A stretch of DNA of 64,000 bases, taken from Craspedostauros australis (lineage: Eukaryota > Bacillariophyta > Bacillariophyceae > Mastogloiales > Achnanthaceae). Shown here piece after piece: positions 43,443 through 53,388 of the stretch. The first letter of the stretch is position 1, and every line of letters starts with the position of its first letter. The notes under the pieces are model-generated. The model saw only the letters and a list, made by a program, of their open reading frames with translations, searched no databases and was not told the origin of the DNA. Location of the stretch: assembly GCA_026770025.1 (NCBI GenBank), contig JAMXDE010000018.1, forward strand, positions 124,001 to 188,000. The letters are read 5' to 3'. The translations under genes were made by a program, and so were the position numbers.

Positions 43443-44083
43443 ATGGCTGATGAAGAAGTTATGGAGACCGAGGCTGAGGCCGAGGCCGAAGCCCCAGCCC
43501 CAGTCGAGGATGTTGAGATGAGCGTCTTGGATGCCCTCAAGGAGGTACGTGCCGAGAGTACGGGGACTGTCGCATGACATGAAACATGCGCCTTGTCTGG
43601 TTTGGCGCGCTGACGATGATGAATTGCAACGATGGCGATGCCTATGAATGGGAATGGGAATGCGATGAAGTCCAGTCCTCTCACCTCATCAATCCGCACC
43701 AATTTCCCCCCACTCTCGTCCAACGACAGGTCCTCCAAAAGGCCATGATCCACAACGGCCTCAAGAAGGGACTCCATGAGTGCACCAAGGCCCTTGACAG
43801 ACGCTCAGCCCGCCTCTGCTGCCTCGCCAAGGACTGCGATCACGACGAGTACAAGAAGCTCGTGCGCGGCCTCTGCTCCGAGGGCGAGGTCCACGTCATC
43901 ATGGTCGAGTCCGGAAAGGAGCTCGGTGCATGGTGCGGCCTCGCCAAGCTGGAGGAGGACGGATCCGTCAAGAAGGCAGTCCGCACTTCCTGCACCGTCG
44001 TCACCGACTTCGGTGAGGAGACCCGTGCCCTCTCCATCCTCCTTGACTACCTCCAGAAGCAGGCAGACGGCGCTGAGTTGTAA
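43443..44083 (+). CDS. RPS12: 40S ribosomal protein eS12, 2 exons
   Basis: Exons 43443-43544 and 43730-44083, with a 185-bp intron (donor GTACGT, acceptor CAACGACAG) and phase 0, give 151 aa. Residues 1-30 are an acidic Glu/Ala extension, as in many eS12 proteins. The body follows the L7Ae-like fold: SVLDALKEVLQKAMIHNGLK, GLHECTKALD, LCCLAKDCDHDEYKKLV, and near the end RTSCTVVTDFGEETRALSILLDY. It is a small-subunit component in the cytosol. The promoter space is short because the mariner-like element ends 356 bp upstream. Its 3' end converges with the PPC gene on the other strand. Confidence 0.97.
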
Positions 44084-44660
44084 ACCAACCAGCATGCTGG
44101 CGAAGAAACAAGACAAGACGATCGGGGGAACACAGAATGGAGCCAGGTATTGGAGCCAAACGAGTCACAAAGCAGCAGCACCGTCCAGCACTTTTGTTAG
44201 TCATGGATAAAATAGGCAGTTTGGTGGATGTGGACTGTGTGATGAGGGTTGGTAACCTGTTCTCTGTCGAATTATGAGCTCTTCTATTTCCGATAGACTC
44301 GCGCCCCGGCGACTAACCACCAACGCTCCAACATCGCGACCTCTCTCGAGGAAGAACGCCGTGCCGGAATGGTCGGGTGCCGAGTTTTGTTTTTGATGTT
44401 ATCACTGTTACTGCTTGTTGTCGTGCAAGTCCTGCTGTTAGCACGAATGACCATGTGTTTAGCTTAGTTCGGTATTGCAGGTGGAAACTGTGCAATCCCA
44501 ATGCGTAGGAGTGCAGGCAATCAACCACAGTTCGTGCAATGCAAATGCGGATGCGATGTCGGAGGGGACCGACGTCAGATACACTTTCGTATTGTTCGAT
44601 CGGCAGGGCGTCTGGCTGTGGAGCACTCTGCTCTATGCTGAAGCACATCCATGCATCGCT
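44084..44660. other. Convergent 3' region between eS12 and the PPC gene
   Basis: Holds the 3' untranslated parts of both genes. No other gene is seen. Confidence 0.5.
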
Positions 44661-45326
44661 CTACGATGTATCTTTGCCTGTGTTACCACTCCCATCCGCG
44701 GCCACCACCAATTCTCTGTATCCAGTTGCCTCGTCCGCATCCCTTTTGAACTGAACACCGCCAAGTGTCGCAATCACCAACTCCAACGTCGTGAAGATAC
44801 GCCCAGCCATGAAGTGCCCTCCCCAAACATGCCCATTCGAATCCGACACAGACATGTGCAGGTGCTTGCCGCCATCACCCGAGAACGTGCCGTTGAGGCT
44901 CAGTATCTCCAACCGCTCGTGCCACTCTTTGATGTCGTGATGTGAATCATTGGACTTTGCGGCATCTCCACCCTCCGACTTGACAGCAGTGTTCATACCA
45001 GCACGGCTGGCGCTCGCCATCCTCAGCCGAACGAACTCGAGGCTGCCAACGGAGGAGAGGATGACCGCCGATTGCGCACCAGAGCGCTCCATTGCCTGCT
45101 TTGCGGCTGCCAGAAGGCACTCTCCAAGATCATCGCCTGGTTGCAAGCGAACGGCATGTGCCTGCATGCTTCCGCCCGAGATGAGGAACGACGACGAATG
45201 GGACGATACGGACAGCATTGACATCGTTGGTGGTCGAAGCGATTGGCTTGTGCTCTTTTCCTGTATGTTTGTCGAGCGCTGTCGGTGGTGCAATATTGCA
45301 GAAGTAAAACGCTGCACAATGCTCAC
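44661..45326 (-). CDS. PPC (DUF296) domain protein, AHL-like
   Basis: 221 aa. The PPC fold is visible from about residue 55: AHAVRLQPGDDLGECLLAAA, GAQSAVILSSVGSLEFVRLR, LEILSLNGTFSGDGGKHLHM, and VWGGHFMAGRIFTTLELVIAT, with the conserved Gly-rich and His positions. Plant AHL proteins combine this fold with an AT-hook (RGRP). None is visible here, so this is a stand-alone PPC protein as in bacteria and archaea, and DNA binding is not assured. The first Met is at 45326; Met35 (45224) is an alternative start. Confidence 0.85.
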   Translation of the reverse strand: MSIVQRFTSAILHHRQRSTNIQEKSTSQSLRPPTMSMLSVSSHSSSFLISGGSMQAHAVRLQPGDDLGECLLAAAKQAMERSGAQSAVILSSVGSLEFVRLRMASASRAGMNTAVKSEGGDAAKSNDSHHDIKEWHERLEILSLNGTFSGDGGKHLHMSVSDSNGHVWGGHFMAGRIFTTLELVIATLGGVQFKRDADEATGYRELVVAADGSGNTGKDTS

Positions 45327-46465
45327 CGAACGCAGCCGTCCCCAAGATGATCATGCCAATAGAGAGAAGATGCCGATAGTCCGAAACGAAGGACACCAGC
45401 ACCAACAACACCGCTGTTTTGTGTCGTTTGTGATGTGTTTGTTTGCTTTGGATTCTGCTCGTGACACACTTGCTGACTGATTCCCGAATGAATGAGTTTG
45501 CCACGATCTACACTTGTTGTTAGACGTTCACTGTCGTTGAGAGCCATTGTCCGTGTGACTAAATGGACTAAAGAGAACGGCCAACAAAGCTCTCGATTTG
45601 TGCGCGAGTGTCTCGTTCACACGACTGACAAGATTGACCAATCGAGGGGTCGTTATCAAGGCTGTTCGTCAACGCCTGTTTTCGTGTCGCAGCACGAGTA
45701 TTGACAAAAAGGATTGTCGGAAGTGTCGTCCGATGGGAACACGCTCTTAACGCGGAGTTTATCCGTTGGCGATGGATGCGATGGCCGGCTTGGAGGGCTT
45801 ATCTGTCCACACGACAGGAGAGAACGCAATTCAAGCCACAAATGACAGGAGCAATAGCCCAGGCACCGTCACCACAAAAGAAACAAAAAGGAGAGAAGAG
45901 GTCGACAAAACGCGCCCCAACTGACAACGTCTGAACGCACGAGTCGTGACAACACGAACCACCGTTGCAAAAGTACGGTATCGCACCAACAAGGAGAAAC
46001 GACACAAACTGCCCGCCAGTACGCGTCACTCGCACAAGTTCGCCAAAAACAACGACAACTCGCGCCGCAGAGGAGAGAACAGAGAGAGGCCATGTCAACA
46101 AAGACACAGGACAATGCTGGAGATCGTCAAGGAGGCATCCTCTTGATTGTGCACATAAAACAGAAACGACACAGACAGAAGACCCTGTGCTTCCGGAACC
46201 AGATCGCACGCTCGCATCAAGGTCATCATCATCAGCAGCAACAGCGACAGCAACAACAACAGCCGAGCTGACAGACTCAACAGCACCGCCATCGTCGACA
46301 AGGCGCCTGTACCACAACGACGAAACAACAGGACAAGAATCCATTGTGCCCATACTGCAACATCATTGCACCATACTCGTCACATCCTTGCGCCCACATC
46401 GGTACGGTACTCCAGTCCATCCATCGCAGAAGCAACAACAACAGTAGCAGCAGCAACAGCCCAAC
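45327..46465. other. Intergenic region
   Basis: Overlapping frames on both strands near 45800-46450 are Thr/Ser/Arg-rich and lack motifs. A CAG/CAA-rich stretch near 46210-46460 precedes the next small gene and may be its leader. Confidence 0.45.
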
Positions 46466-46840
46466 ATGACGGTGTCAGCGGAACACAATCAAGCACCTTC
46501 AATCGTGCCACAGACTCATCGGAGACGGTACAAGCAGACCTTGTCGCAGCCACGGCACCTTTGGAACAATGACGCGGCGGTGTCCCAAAAGCTGAGCAAG
46601 ATGGTGTGGGTCACGGTCGGCAAGACTGAACACGTGGCATGGCTGGTCGATAATGACACGAAGAGCAACGGCGCAAACCGAGGCAACAGCAAACCCGACG
46701 GCTTTTGCAAACCTTCCGGGGCGTACTCGAAAAGTGTGCTCGTGCAGTGGGAAACAACGCAACGCCGCGAATACGTGCCCGCCTGGAACATCCGATACAA
46801 CCGCCCAGGCACGCGGACGCGGAGACTGAGAAACTCGTAG
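46466..46840 (+). CDS. Hypothetical protein, 124 aa, possible small chromatin-reader-like barrel
   Basis: N-terminal 40 residues are polar. Residues 45-115 alternate hydrophobic and polar positions: KMVWVTVGKTEHVAWLVD, a Gly/Asn-rich loop, then KSVLVQWETTQRREYVPAW and RTRRLR at the end. The VLVQWETT...EYVP pattern resembles Tudor/SAWADEE-type small beta barrels, but I cannot name a family. The basic tail would suit nuclear location. No intron needed. Confidence 0.45.
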   Translation: MTVSAEHNQAPSIVPQTHRRRYKQTLSQPRHLWNNDAAVSQKLSKMVWVTVGKTEHVAWLVDNDTKSNGANRGNSKPDGFCKPSGAYSKSVLVQWETTQRREYVPAWNIRYNRPGTRTRRLRNS

Positions 46841-48468
46841 AGTTTCGTTGACACGCTGCAGTCGTGCCGCCGAGGTGCAAACCCGGCCACTGCACTTCCA
46901 ACCGAACGACGCTGGGAAAGACGCGATTGGCGATCGGAACGACGTGATGTGATGTGATGTGATGTGATTCAGGATGGTGCGGCGCGGTCTGCTACTGGGA
47001 GTTGCACCAGCATGCTGCCTGCATCATGGAACCGATTGGTGCACAGAGATACAAATGTGGGAGAGGGCATTGAAATCATCGCAAAACCGGTACTGGTACT
47101 GATACTGCCGCTGGTTCGTCGGCCTGAACTGCTCTGAACTGGTCTCGAGCGAAGATCTCCGGCGACATGCTGCAGGCAGATTCTAGAGACTTTACCAATC
47201 CTGCCTGCTGGTTGCAACAGAACAGAACCAATACCGAACGAGTTGAGAAACTACAAGTCATGCATGGGTGGGTGATACTGCTGTTCCTGTGCGGATGCAA
47301 CCACCGCCTGAACATACGGTTGCCGTTGCCCATCTGCGCAGCCAGGCCCAAGAACAACAACAAAAGAGAGCACATGGATGAACAAAGAGATCGATACAAC
47401 CAAACAAGAATGTCAGCCAGGTGAAGAAAGGTCCCACATTCGGAGCATGATTTGGCACGTGTATATCACGACAGTGCGTGGCATAAAGATGGACGAAGGC
47501 GGCGGTTGGCTGTTTGCTCTGCGACCTACGAGCTCGAGTACAGAAGCTGATCAAGCAAACAAACAAGCATGGGGAATTTCAAAATAATAGCGTGCATTTA
47601 CATACCTACGTATTCCACGAATGTTGGACAATGCAACTGTGATCTGGAGAGCATCTTGGTGCGATCAATGTGGCCCAATCTACCTACGAGTACGATGGGT
47701 CACACATTCAGTCAGAGTACAAGACCATCTCTCAGATCGCACAGAGAGACAGCATGTCTCGAAGAGATTCAACATACCTAGGATACTTTGGGATTTATGT
47801 GTCGTACGATAGATCGCACAGGAACAGGTACCTGAGTCGAAGTGAAGACGATAGCACATTGGCAACCGTTTCCCAGTCTCAATCTTCCAATAGGAGATCG
47901 CACTCTTTCCGTGGATGAATAATACTTTGGCATGTCTACATATTGGTACGTAAGTGCCTTTTCGTATGTACGAGGATGGTATGCGATGAGTGTACATGAG
48001 ACAACCCACACCAAACCTGGAGCCTGATGCCATCTGCCCACAGTTCCTGGATCCTCAGTTTTGGATCCGGCCAAGAGACCCAACCGAATCAGGAAATGAA
48101 TGCGACATGATACTCTGAGACAGAAGCAAAAGTAGCATCGCCAGATTGATGCCATGCGAGCTACGCATGGCCAACCTGAGTGAATCGACAGATGATGCGT
48201 GTTGAAGCTGCTGCTGGTACTGTTGCTTGTTCTGGAACATACTCTAGTACAATAGATGCCATGTCATACTTTATGGCATACTATATCACCCCACTCCACT
48301 TCTCTTTGATCCTTCCACCTCGTTCAAACATGAAGACATGAACTTGATCGGGCGCTTCCCTACATATGCCTCTTTCCGTCACCGTCGTTGCCACGACAAA
48401 CCTATTTCATGGCACCTCTTCCTCCATGCTCCGACGACTATCAAACTGCATGTATTACATAGGATACC
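46841..48468. other. Intergenic region
   Basis: A (GTGAT)n run lies at 46945-46968. No frame with recognisable features. The last few hundred bases hold the 3' end of the surface-protein gene on the minus strand. Confidence 0.5.
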
Positions 48469-50619
48469 CTATGACAGTCCGTCAAGGCCTGATTCGGTGA
48501 TTCCGGTGACATCCTCACCACCGAGGAGGTTCGTGGATGTCGAGTACGGGCAGAACAACCCGGTGCCGTTGTGCGATGGCGCAAGCAATGCATCATTGCT
48601 GCTTGCTGTCGTGTCGCTGTTGCTGTAGTTGGATATGTCGTCTCCAAGAGTAGCGGCAGCTGGCGCAGTGGTAGTCCCTTGCTGCGGCGTGGATCCCATC
48701 TTTTGCCATTCCTCCTCCCATTTCAATGTATTTGACGCCACGGCCTTTCTTTTCGTGCTGGATCCTGCGGTCATGTTCGATCCTCTGCGACTGTTTCCTC
48801 GCTGAAGATTGTCCTTGCCGACATTGAGCTTCTTTCGACCCACGCTGCCGTACGAAGAGGAGTGGTGGGAGTCCGAGTCTATATCCGACGCCAACTCCAA
48901 AGGCATCGGTGCTGTTCTGTAGCCTTCGTTGAGCGTGGTGATCTGCGGTTGCGTCAGTGTCGGCGATGCTGTTGCTGACCTTGATGGACTGTGCTGACCA
49001 TGGTGTATGTGGGTTCCGTCCGCCATCAGGACGACTTCATTTGCGGATGGGATGTGCACGCCGTCCATCGCTCGATCGTACTTGTACTTGCGGTTGTTCC
49101 GACCATCGCTCGGCGTCTCACGATGAGGCGATGCGACAGCCGCGACCGCTTCCTGCGAGTAGAGCAAGGGCGGAGGCTCCGATCCCGTCACGGCATTGCG
49201 CAGCACGAAGGAGTGCTCCCTATCTACCTGCCTTGCGTTGGCAACGTGGTTGCTCTGGTGGTCGACCTTGGCACGCTTGCGTCTTTTGCTGCCACGGTAG
49301 CCATCGTCTCCTTCGGTGTCGAGCGATGCCAGGTCATCTAGATTGACGCCCTGACGACGGCGGAATGCGATCCAAATGGCGGTGAGAACAAAGACGCCCA
49401 ACGAAACGATGAGCACGGGCCAGAATGCCTGCGTCTTGTCTTTGGACAGTTGCGGGATGTCCCTGTTGGCACCCGCGACGGTTGCTGTGGGTGGTTGGTT
49501 CGAGTCTCCGCCTGATGCCGGCGCTGCTGTGGGAGCGTCCGTGACTATGGGGACCGCGGTGGGTGCTGCGGTCGGTGGGAAGTAGAGCACAGTCGTGACC
49601 TTGCTCAATTCGTCAATGTTCGACAGGGTAAGATTGGACAGGAGGTTCTGCGATGGCTGCCCCTGTCCGGAGCGTCGCGAGACGGAGGACTCCGTTTGAT
49701 TGTAGTTGTCCAGATCTCCTCTCAAGGCCTGTTCCACGAGGTCTTGGAAGAGGTTCTTGGTCGACGTGGTGACGATGGAGCTGCCGTCTATGCTGTCCAG
49801 ACCTTCGCCGTCCTCTCCCGGAGAGGTCCATTGGATGGAGACCTCAAACTGCAGCCTGCTTCCCGTGATCGACCCGCCCTGATCCTGTGCCGTGTCGGTG
49901 GCGTTGATGTTCCGCCCATCGATGCCGTCCCTGTTGACCTGCTGCACAATGGCCTCTCTGTCTCCACCATCGCCATCGCCATCGCCCTGCCTTGCCTGAA
50001 TGCGGGTGCTGGGAGACTGCTCGGCCAATGGCAGAACCGCATTCGAGTTTTCAATGACCGTGCCGGAAACAAAAGTGAGAACAGGCACGAGATCCAGCAG
50101 CAGCTCGAACTCCCTTCTCGTCCTCTGGTCCGTCGCGAGATGCCGCTGCAGGGTGAAGTAGAGGTACCTGGAAAGGCCAAAGGCCAACTCATCGCCAGCC
50201 ATCGCCGAGAGGAAGCCGGACGTCTCGTAGAGCTCCAGCACCACGGGCACCGGCAGCTCCGTTTCCTTGACATCATCAGCGGAAGTGAGCGAGTCGCGCA
50301 CCAGATCTCTGGCATGTTCTTCTCCATCCGCTGCCAGTCTTTGTGTTCGCCTCAGCGCCCGCGTGCGTCTCTGTCTCCGATGCCTACGCTCCTGCCTTGA
50401 TTCAACATGATGATGCGCAGCGCCATCCGCGGAGGACCGAACGTGACGCAGCCGTTGTGGTTCGACCTGAGCTGCGGCGTGACCCTCATCATGCGGAAGC
50501 ACCAACGGACTCCCCTTCTCTGGTTGGTGGAAGCGCACATCAGCGTAGGCAGCAGTCGAAGCAGCCGCAGACACGGCAGCCACTGTGGACCACCAGCAAG
50601 ACAGAACGGCGGGCTTCAT
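48469..50619 (-). CDS. Single-pass (type I) surface protein with Pro/Thr/Ala linker
   Basis: 716 aa. Residues 1-26 form a signal peptide (hydrophobic core LSCWWSTVAAVSAAAS, cut near AYA-DV). The ectodomain runs to about 395 and has an Arg/His-rich patch (73-95), a helical segment (125-180) and several N-glycosylation sequons (e.g. NLTLS). It ends in a PTAAPTAVPIVTDAPTAAP linker of a type frequent in diatom surface proteins. The TM helix is at about 399-419 (FWPVLIVSLGVFVLTAIWI), stopped by FRRR. The cytosolic tail of about 295 residues is Ser/Gly/Asn-rich with a basic GSKRRKRAK cluster. No catalytic domain is visible, so the role (adhesion, sensing or wall linkage) is unknown. Confidence 0.8.
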   Translation of the reverse strand: MKPAVLSCWWSTVAAVSAAASTAAYADVRFHQPEKGSPLVLPHDEGHAAAQVEPQRLRHVRSSADGAAHHHVESRQERRHRRQRRTRALRRTQRLAADGEEHARDLVRDSLTSADDVKETELPVPVVLELYETSGFLSAMAGDELAFGLSRYLYFTLQRHLATDQRTRREFELLLDLVPVLTFVSGTVIENSNAVLPLAEQSPSTRIQARQGDGDGDGGDREAIVQQVNRDGIDGRNINATDTAQDQGGSITGSRLQFEVSIQWTSPGEDGEGLDSIDGSSIVTTSTKNLFQDLVEQALRGDLDNYNQTESSVSRRSGQGQPSQNLLSNLTLSNIDELSKVTTVLYFPPTAAPTAVPIVTDAPTAAPASGGDSNQPPTATVAGANRDIPQLSKDKTQAFWPVLIVSLGVFVLTAIWIAFRRRQGVNLDDLASLDTEGDDGYRGSKRRKRAKVDHQSNHVANARQVDREHSFVLRNAVTGSEPPPLLYSQEAVAAVASPHRETPSDGRNNRKYKYDRAMDGVHIPSANEVVLMADGTHIHHGQHSPSRSATASPTLTQPQITTLNEGYRTAPMPLELASDIDSDSHHSSSYGSVGRKKLNVGKDNLQRGNSRRGSNMTAGSSTKRKAVASNTLKWEEEWQKMGSTPQQGTTTAPAAATLGDDISNYSNSDTTASSNDALLAPSHNGTGLFCPYSTSTNLLGGEDVTGITESGLDGLS

Positions 50620-52343
50620 AGTGTGGCTCGTTGGACTAGCTCGTGGAGTATCTCTTGGAGTATCTCGTGGAGTAGTCGAACTGACGGATCAGCACCGATG
50701 GATCTGGAAGGCAGTGCCACGAGTTGCGATGCGACGATGAAGATGACGATGATGCCTTCGTTGGCTCACGAGCGCGGATGTCCTGCTTCGTCTTCCAATG
50801 ATTGATGTATGATTGATGTATGTGTGTGAAGGCTGGGGTGCTGCACGAGCAAGAACTTCCACTTTCACTCCACTCAGAGTTGGATGCTGTTGGTCTGCTC
50901 GAATATATAATACTGCTCTATTCGCATGTGGGAGAGCGACTTCATCAATGTTGTTGATGGTGCAGCTTGCTTGGATGGGGTTGTTGGATGGAACTGTTGG
51001 GTATAATTCTACTACTACTAGGAGAGCTGTCAGCTGTCGCAAGAGAGAGAGAGGTTCCGTTTCGCCCCTGCGCCTCTTCTCACGAATCTGGCTGTCTTGT
51101 GCATGTCTGCTCGTGCCTCCCCTCATTGGATGGACATGTCTTGCCTCTGTCTGCTGCGTGTGTTGCATTACCGCCATCGTTGGCAGCCACTTTGTGTGTG
51201 TGTCACAGCGTTCACACTGGCGTCATGAGGAACCTCGCAACTGGCGGGCGTTGGAATTTACGTCGAAAGTACTCGCATTCATTTAAGTATTCTTGGCAAT
51301 GGACGCCTTCCACATGCCCAACGACACGATTCAAAGTCAGACAAAATGTGTGTCACATTTTTGTGGCGTCGTGTTTTGTGGCGTCGTGTTTTGTGGCTCC
51401 TCTGTTTTTGGTGACCGACCATGGCGCGGCCGCCGAGCGTTGAGGTTGTTCGAAGATGGAAGATGGAAGGACTGGATGAGAACACTCCCACAGGGCGAAT
51501 GTACGAACACAGCTCCGCATCACAAGCATCCTCAGAGACAGGACACAGCAACACGATGGGGGCATTCAAATTCAAATTCATGATGTCATTCTGCTAAGAT
51601 GTCATGCTGCCATGAGACCTTGAGATCAAGATCAAGATGAAGAGGAAGAGGAAGCAACGCAGATGAATAGAGGTTGCCCAAAGCGATCGAAAGGGTCGAA
51701 TCGATGCAGAATCCAGCACCGGCAATGACATGGGCTCTTTCAGAACACCCACAGCACCATGCTCACGGCTCGTGCCCAAGACCATCGAGATCAGTCATCG
51801 ATGAGTCGTCAACCCAACTGAAGACCAAAGCTGGACGATTGCGGACAACTCCGGTATCTTTCACTGTCGACACACGTCCGCGATCGTGGGCATCCAGAAA
51901 ACGTGACGAACAACGCTGCGCCGTGTCAACCAACTTCAAGGTGCACCAAGCCATCAGTCCATCCAGGGCATCGGGTCTTGCACGATACCATCCAAAGCGC
52001 TCACGATGCATGCAATGTGCGCCACGTTCATCGCATCAACAACTGCATCTCTTTCCATGCATCAATGCGGCACAGCGCAATGGATTGCATTCGCGCAGCC
52101 ATCCAGTGATGAATCGATCGATCGACGGAGTGATGAACCGGATGAGCGCACAAATCAAAGAGACTCACAATCGCAACAAACAAACAAACAAGCAGACAAG
52201 CAAGCAGACAATCGATCGGACCAAAGGATCAGCATACGGTTCATCTTTCAGCATTCCATCTTTGTTCATTCTCACAAGTACCGATCATCTATCAGACTCA
52301 TCAGGCCCATCAGATTCGGCAACAACTCAACAACAACTCAAAC
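50620..52343. other. Intergenic region
   Basis: Contains the likely promoter of the surface-protein gene (minus strand). Frames at 50689-51177 and 51674-52495 lack domain-like patterns. Tandem CAAA/CAGA-type repeats lie near 52173-52212. Confidence 0.45.
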
Positions 52344-52811
52344 ATGAAGAACGTTTCCTCAATCCAACTCAGCAACAGCCCCAACCAGCATGCACCGCAA
52401 GGACGATCCGAACGGACCATCCGCGGTCTTTCCAGGTTCCAGCGTGTTTACAACGCGAGACGATCGCAGTACCGCAGCGACGCGGCGATCGATAATGACG
52501 AGGATGATTTGCCCAGATTGCACACCATTCCTTCCAACACAAGGCGCATTGAGATTGATGTTCGCCACTGCGCGTCGTGCACATCGATCACCACCATTAC
52601 GCGCCTGCGCAAGTACCTCGAGGAAGCGGAATGCAAGGACGACGACGTGTCCACGGCAGCATCATCGTGCTGCACGAAGGATGTCAGCCATCTGTCACGG
52701 CATATGCCCCAGCACTTGTTGGCCTCCATCTATGGACCCTGCACGCCGCATCCGAACAATGTGGTTTCTCGGTGCGCGGCCTGCGAGATGATGAGCAGTT
52801 TCGCGGGCTGA
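52344..52811 (+). CDS. Hypothetical Cys-rich protein, 155 aa
   Basis: Basic N-terminus (RTIRGLSRFQRVYNARR), an acidic spacer (DNDEDDLPRL), a compact hydrophobic stretch (RRIEIDVRHCASC, TRLRKYLEE) and eight or more Cys including HCASC, SSCC and RCAAC. The Cys pairs and His could bind metal, but spacing matches no finger I know. Neither a signal peptide nor a TM is present. The frame is supported only by composition. Confidence 0.45.
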   Translation: MKNVSSIQLSNSPNQHAPQGRSERTIRGLSRFQRVYNARRSQYRSDAAIDNDEDDLPRLHTIPSNTRRIEIDVRHCASCTSITTITRLRKYLEEAECKDDDVSTAASSCCTKDVSHLSRHMPQHLLASIYGPCTPHPNNVVSRCAACEMMSSFAG

Positions 52812-53388
52812 AGGAGCATGTCGCACAGTAGAGTCGAATAATGCGCCGTCGAGAAATGCAGGAGGCCGGGCGGGAGCGGCTGGACTGCACGATGCAGGAA
52901 GCATCATGGGCAAAGAGGAAATCGCAGCAGTCAGGCTTGGTGAAATACAGAACACGCAAGGAGCAACATTGGGACCATGAACAAACATGGCATGAACAAA
53001 CGACACGAATTGAGGAACATTTTATATGTAACATTCAACAGCAATTAGATCACAAACAGACACACCCTCTCGCGATACTTTGCAGTCTTTGGTGACGTAC
53101 GGCTCAAGGACACAGCCTCCGTTGTCCACATGCTGCGTTTCTTGCACTTAGTGATCTTGAAGAGGAGTACGCACGCACAGGACCAAGCAATTCATGTTCC
53201 CAGAAGCACGAAAAGCTTGAAGTGGAAGACTGTGCTCTTGCATGCAGTGTAACTCCTCGTAGTAAGCACGGCGCTGCTCCTTCATCTTCTGCTTGCGGCC
53301 TCTGGACAGGCACTGTTGATCCACTCTCAAACGTGCCCATGGATTTTGGCGCGACGTTTGTCTGTCCGCAAACCGTCTCGATGTCAAC
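52812..53388. other. Intergenic region upstream of PRORP
   Basis: No motif-bearing frame. Probably the 3' end of the small Cys-rich gene and the promoter/leader of PRORP. Confidence 0.5.

Noticed and set aside
49696-50400. 234-codon plus-strand frame
   Set aside because: Antisense to the surface-protein ectodomain, which has a signal peptide and TM in the other strand's frame.
51674-52495. 273-codon plus-strand frame
   Set aside because: Low-complexity (Gln/Thr/Ser/Arg) with Lys/Gln tandem repeats; overlaps the start of the better supported Cys-rich frame.
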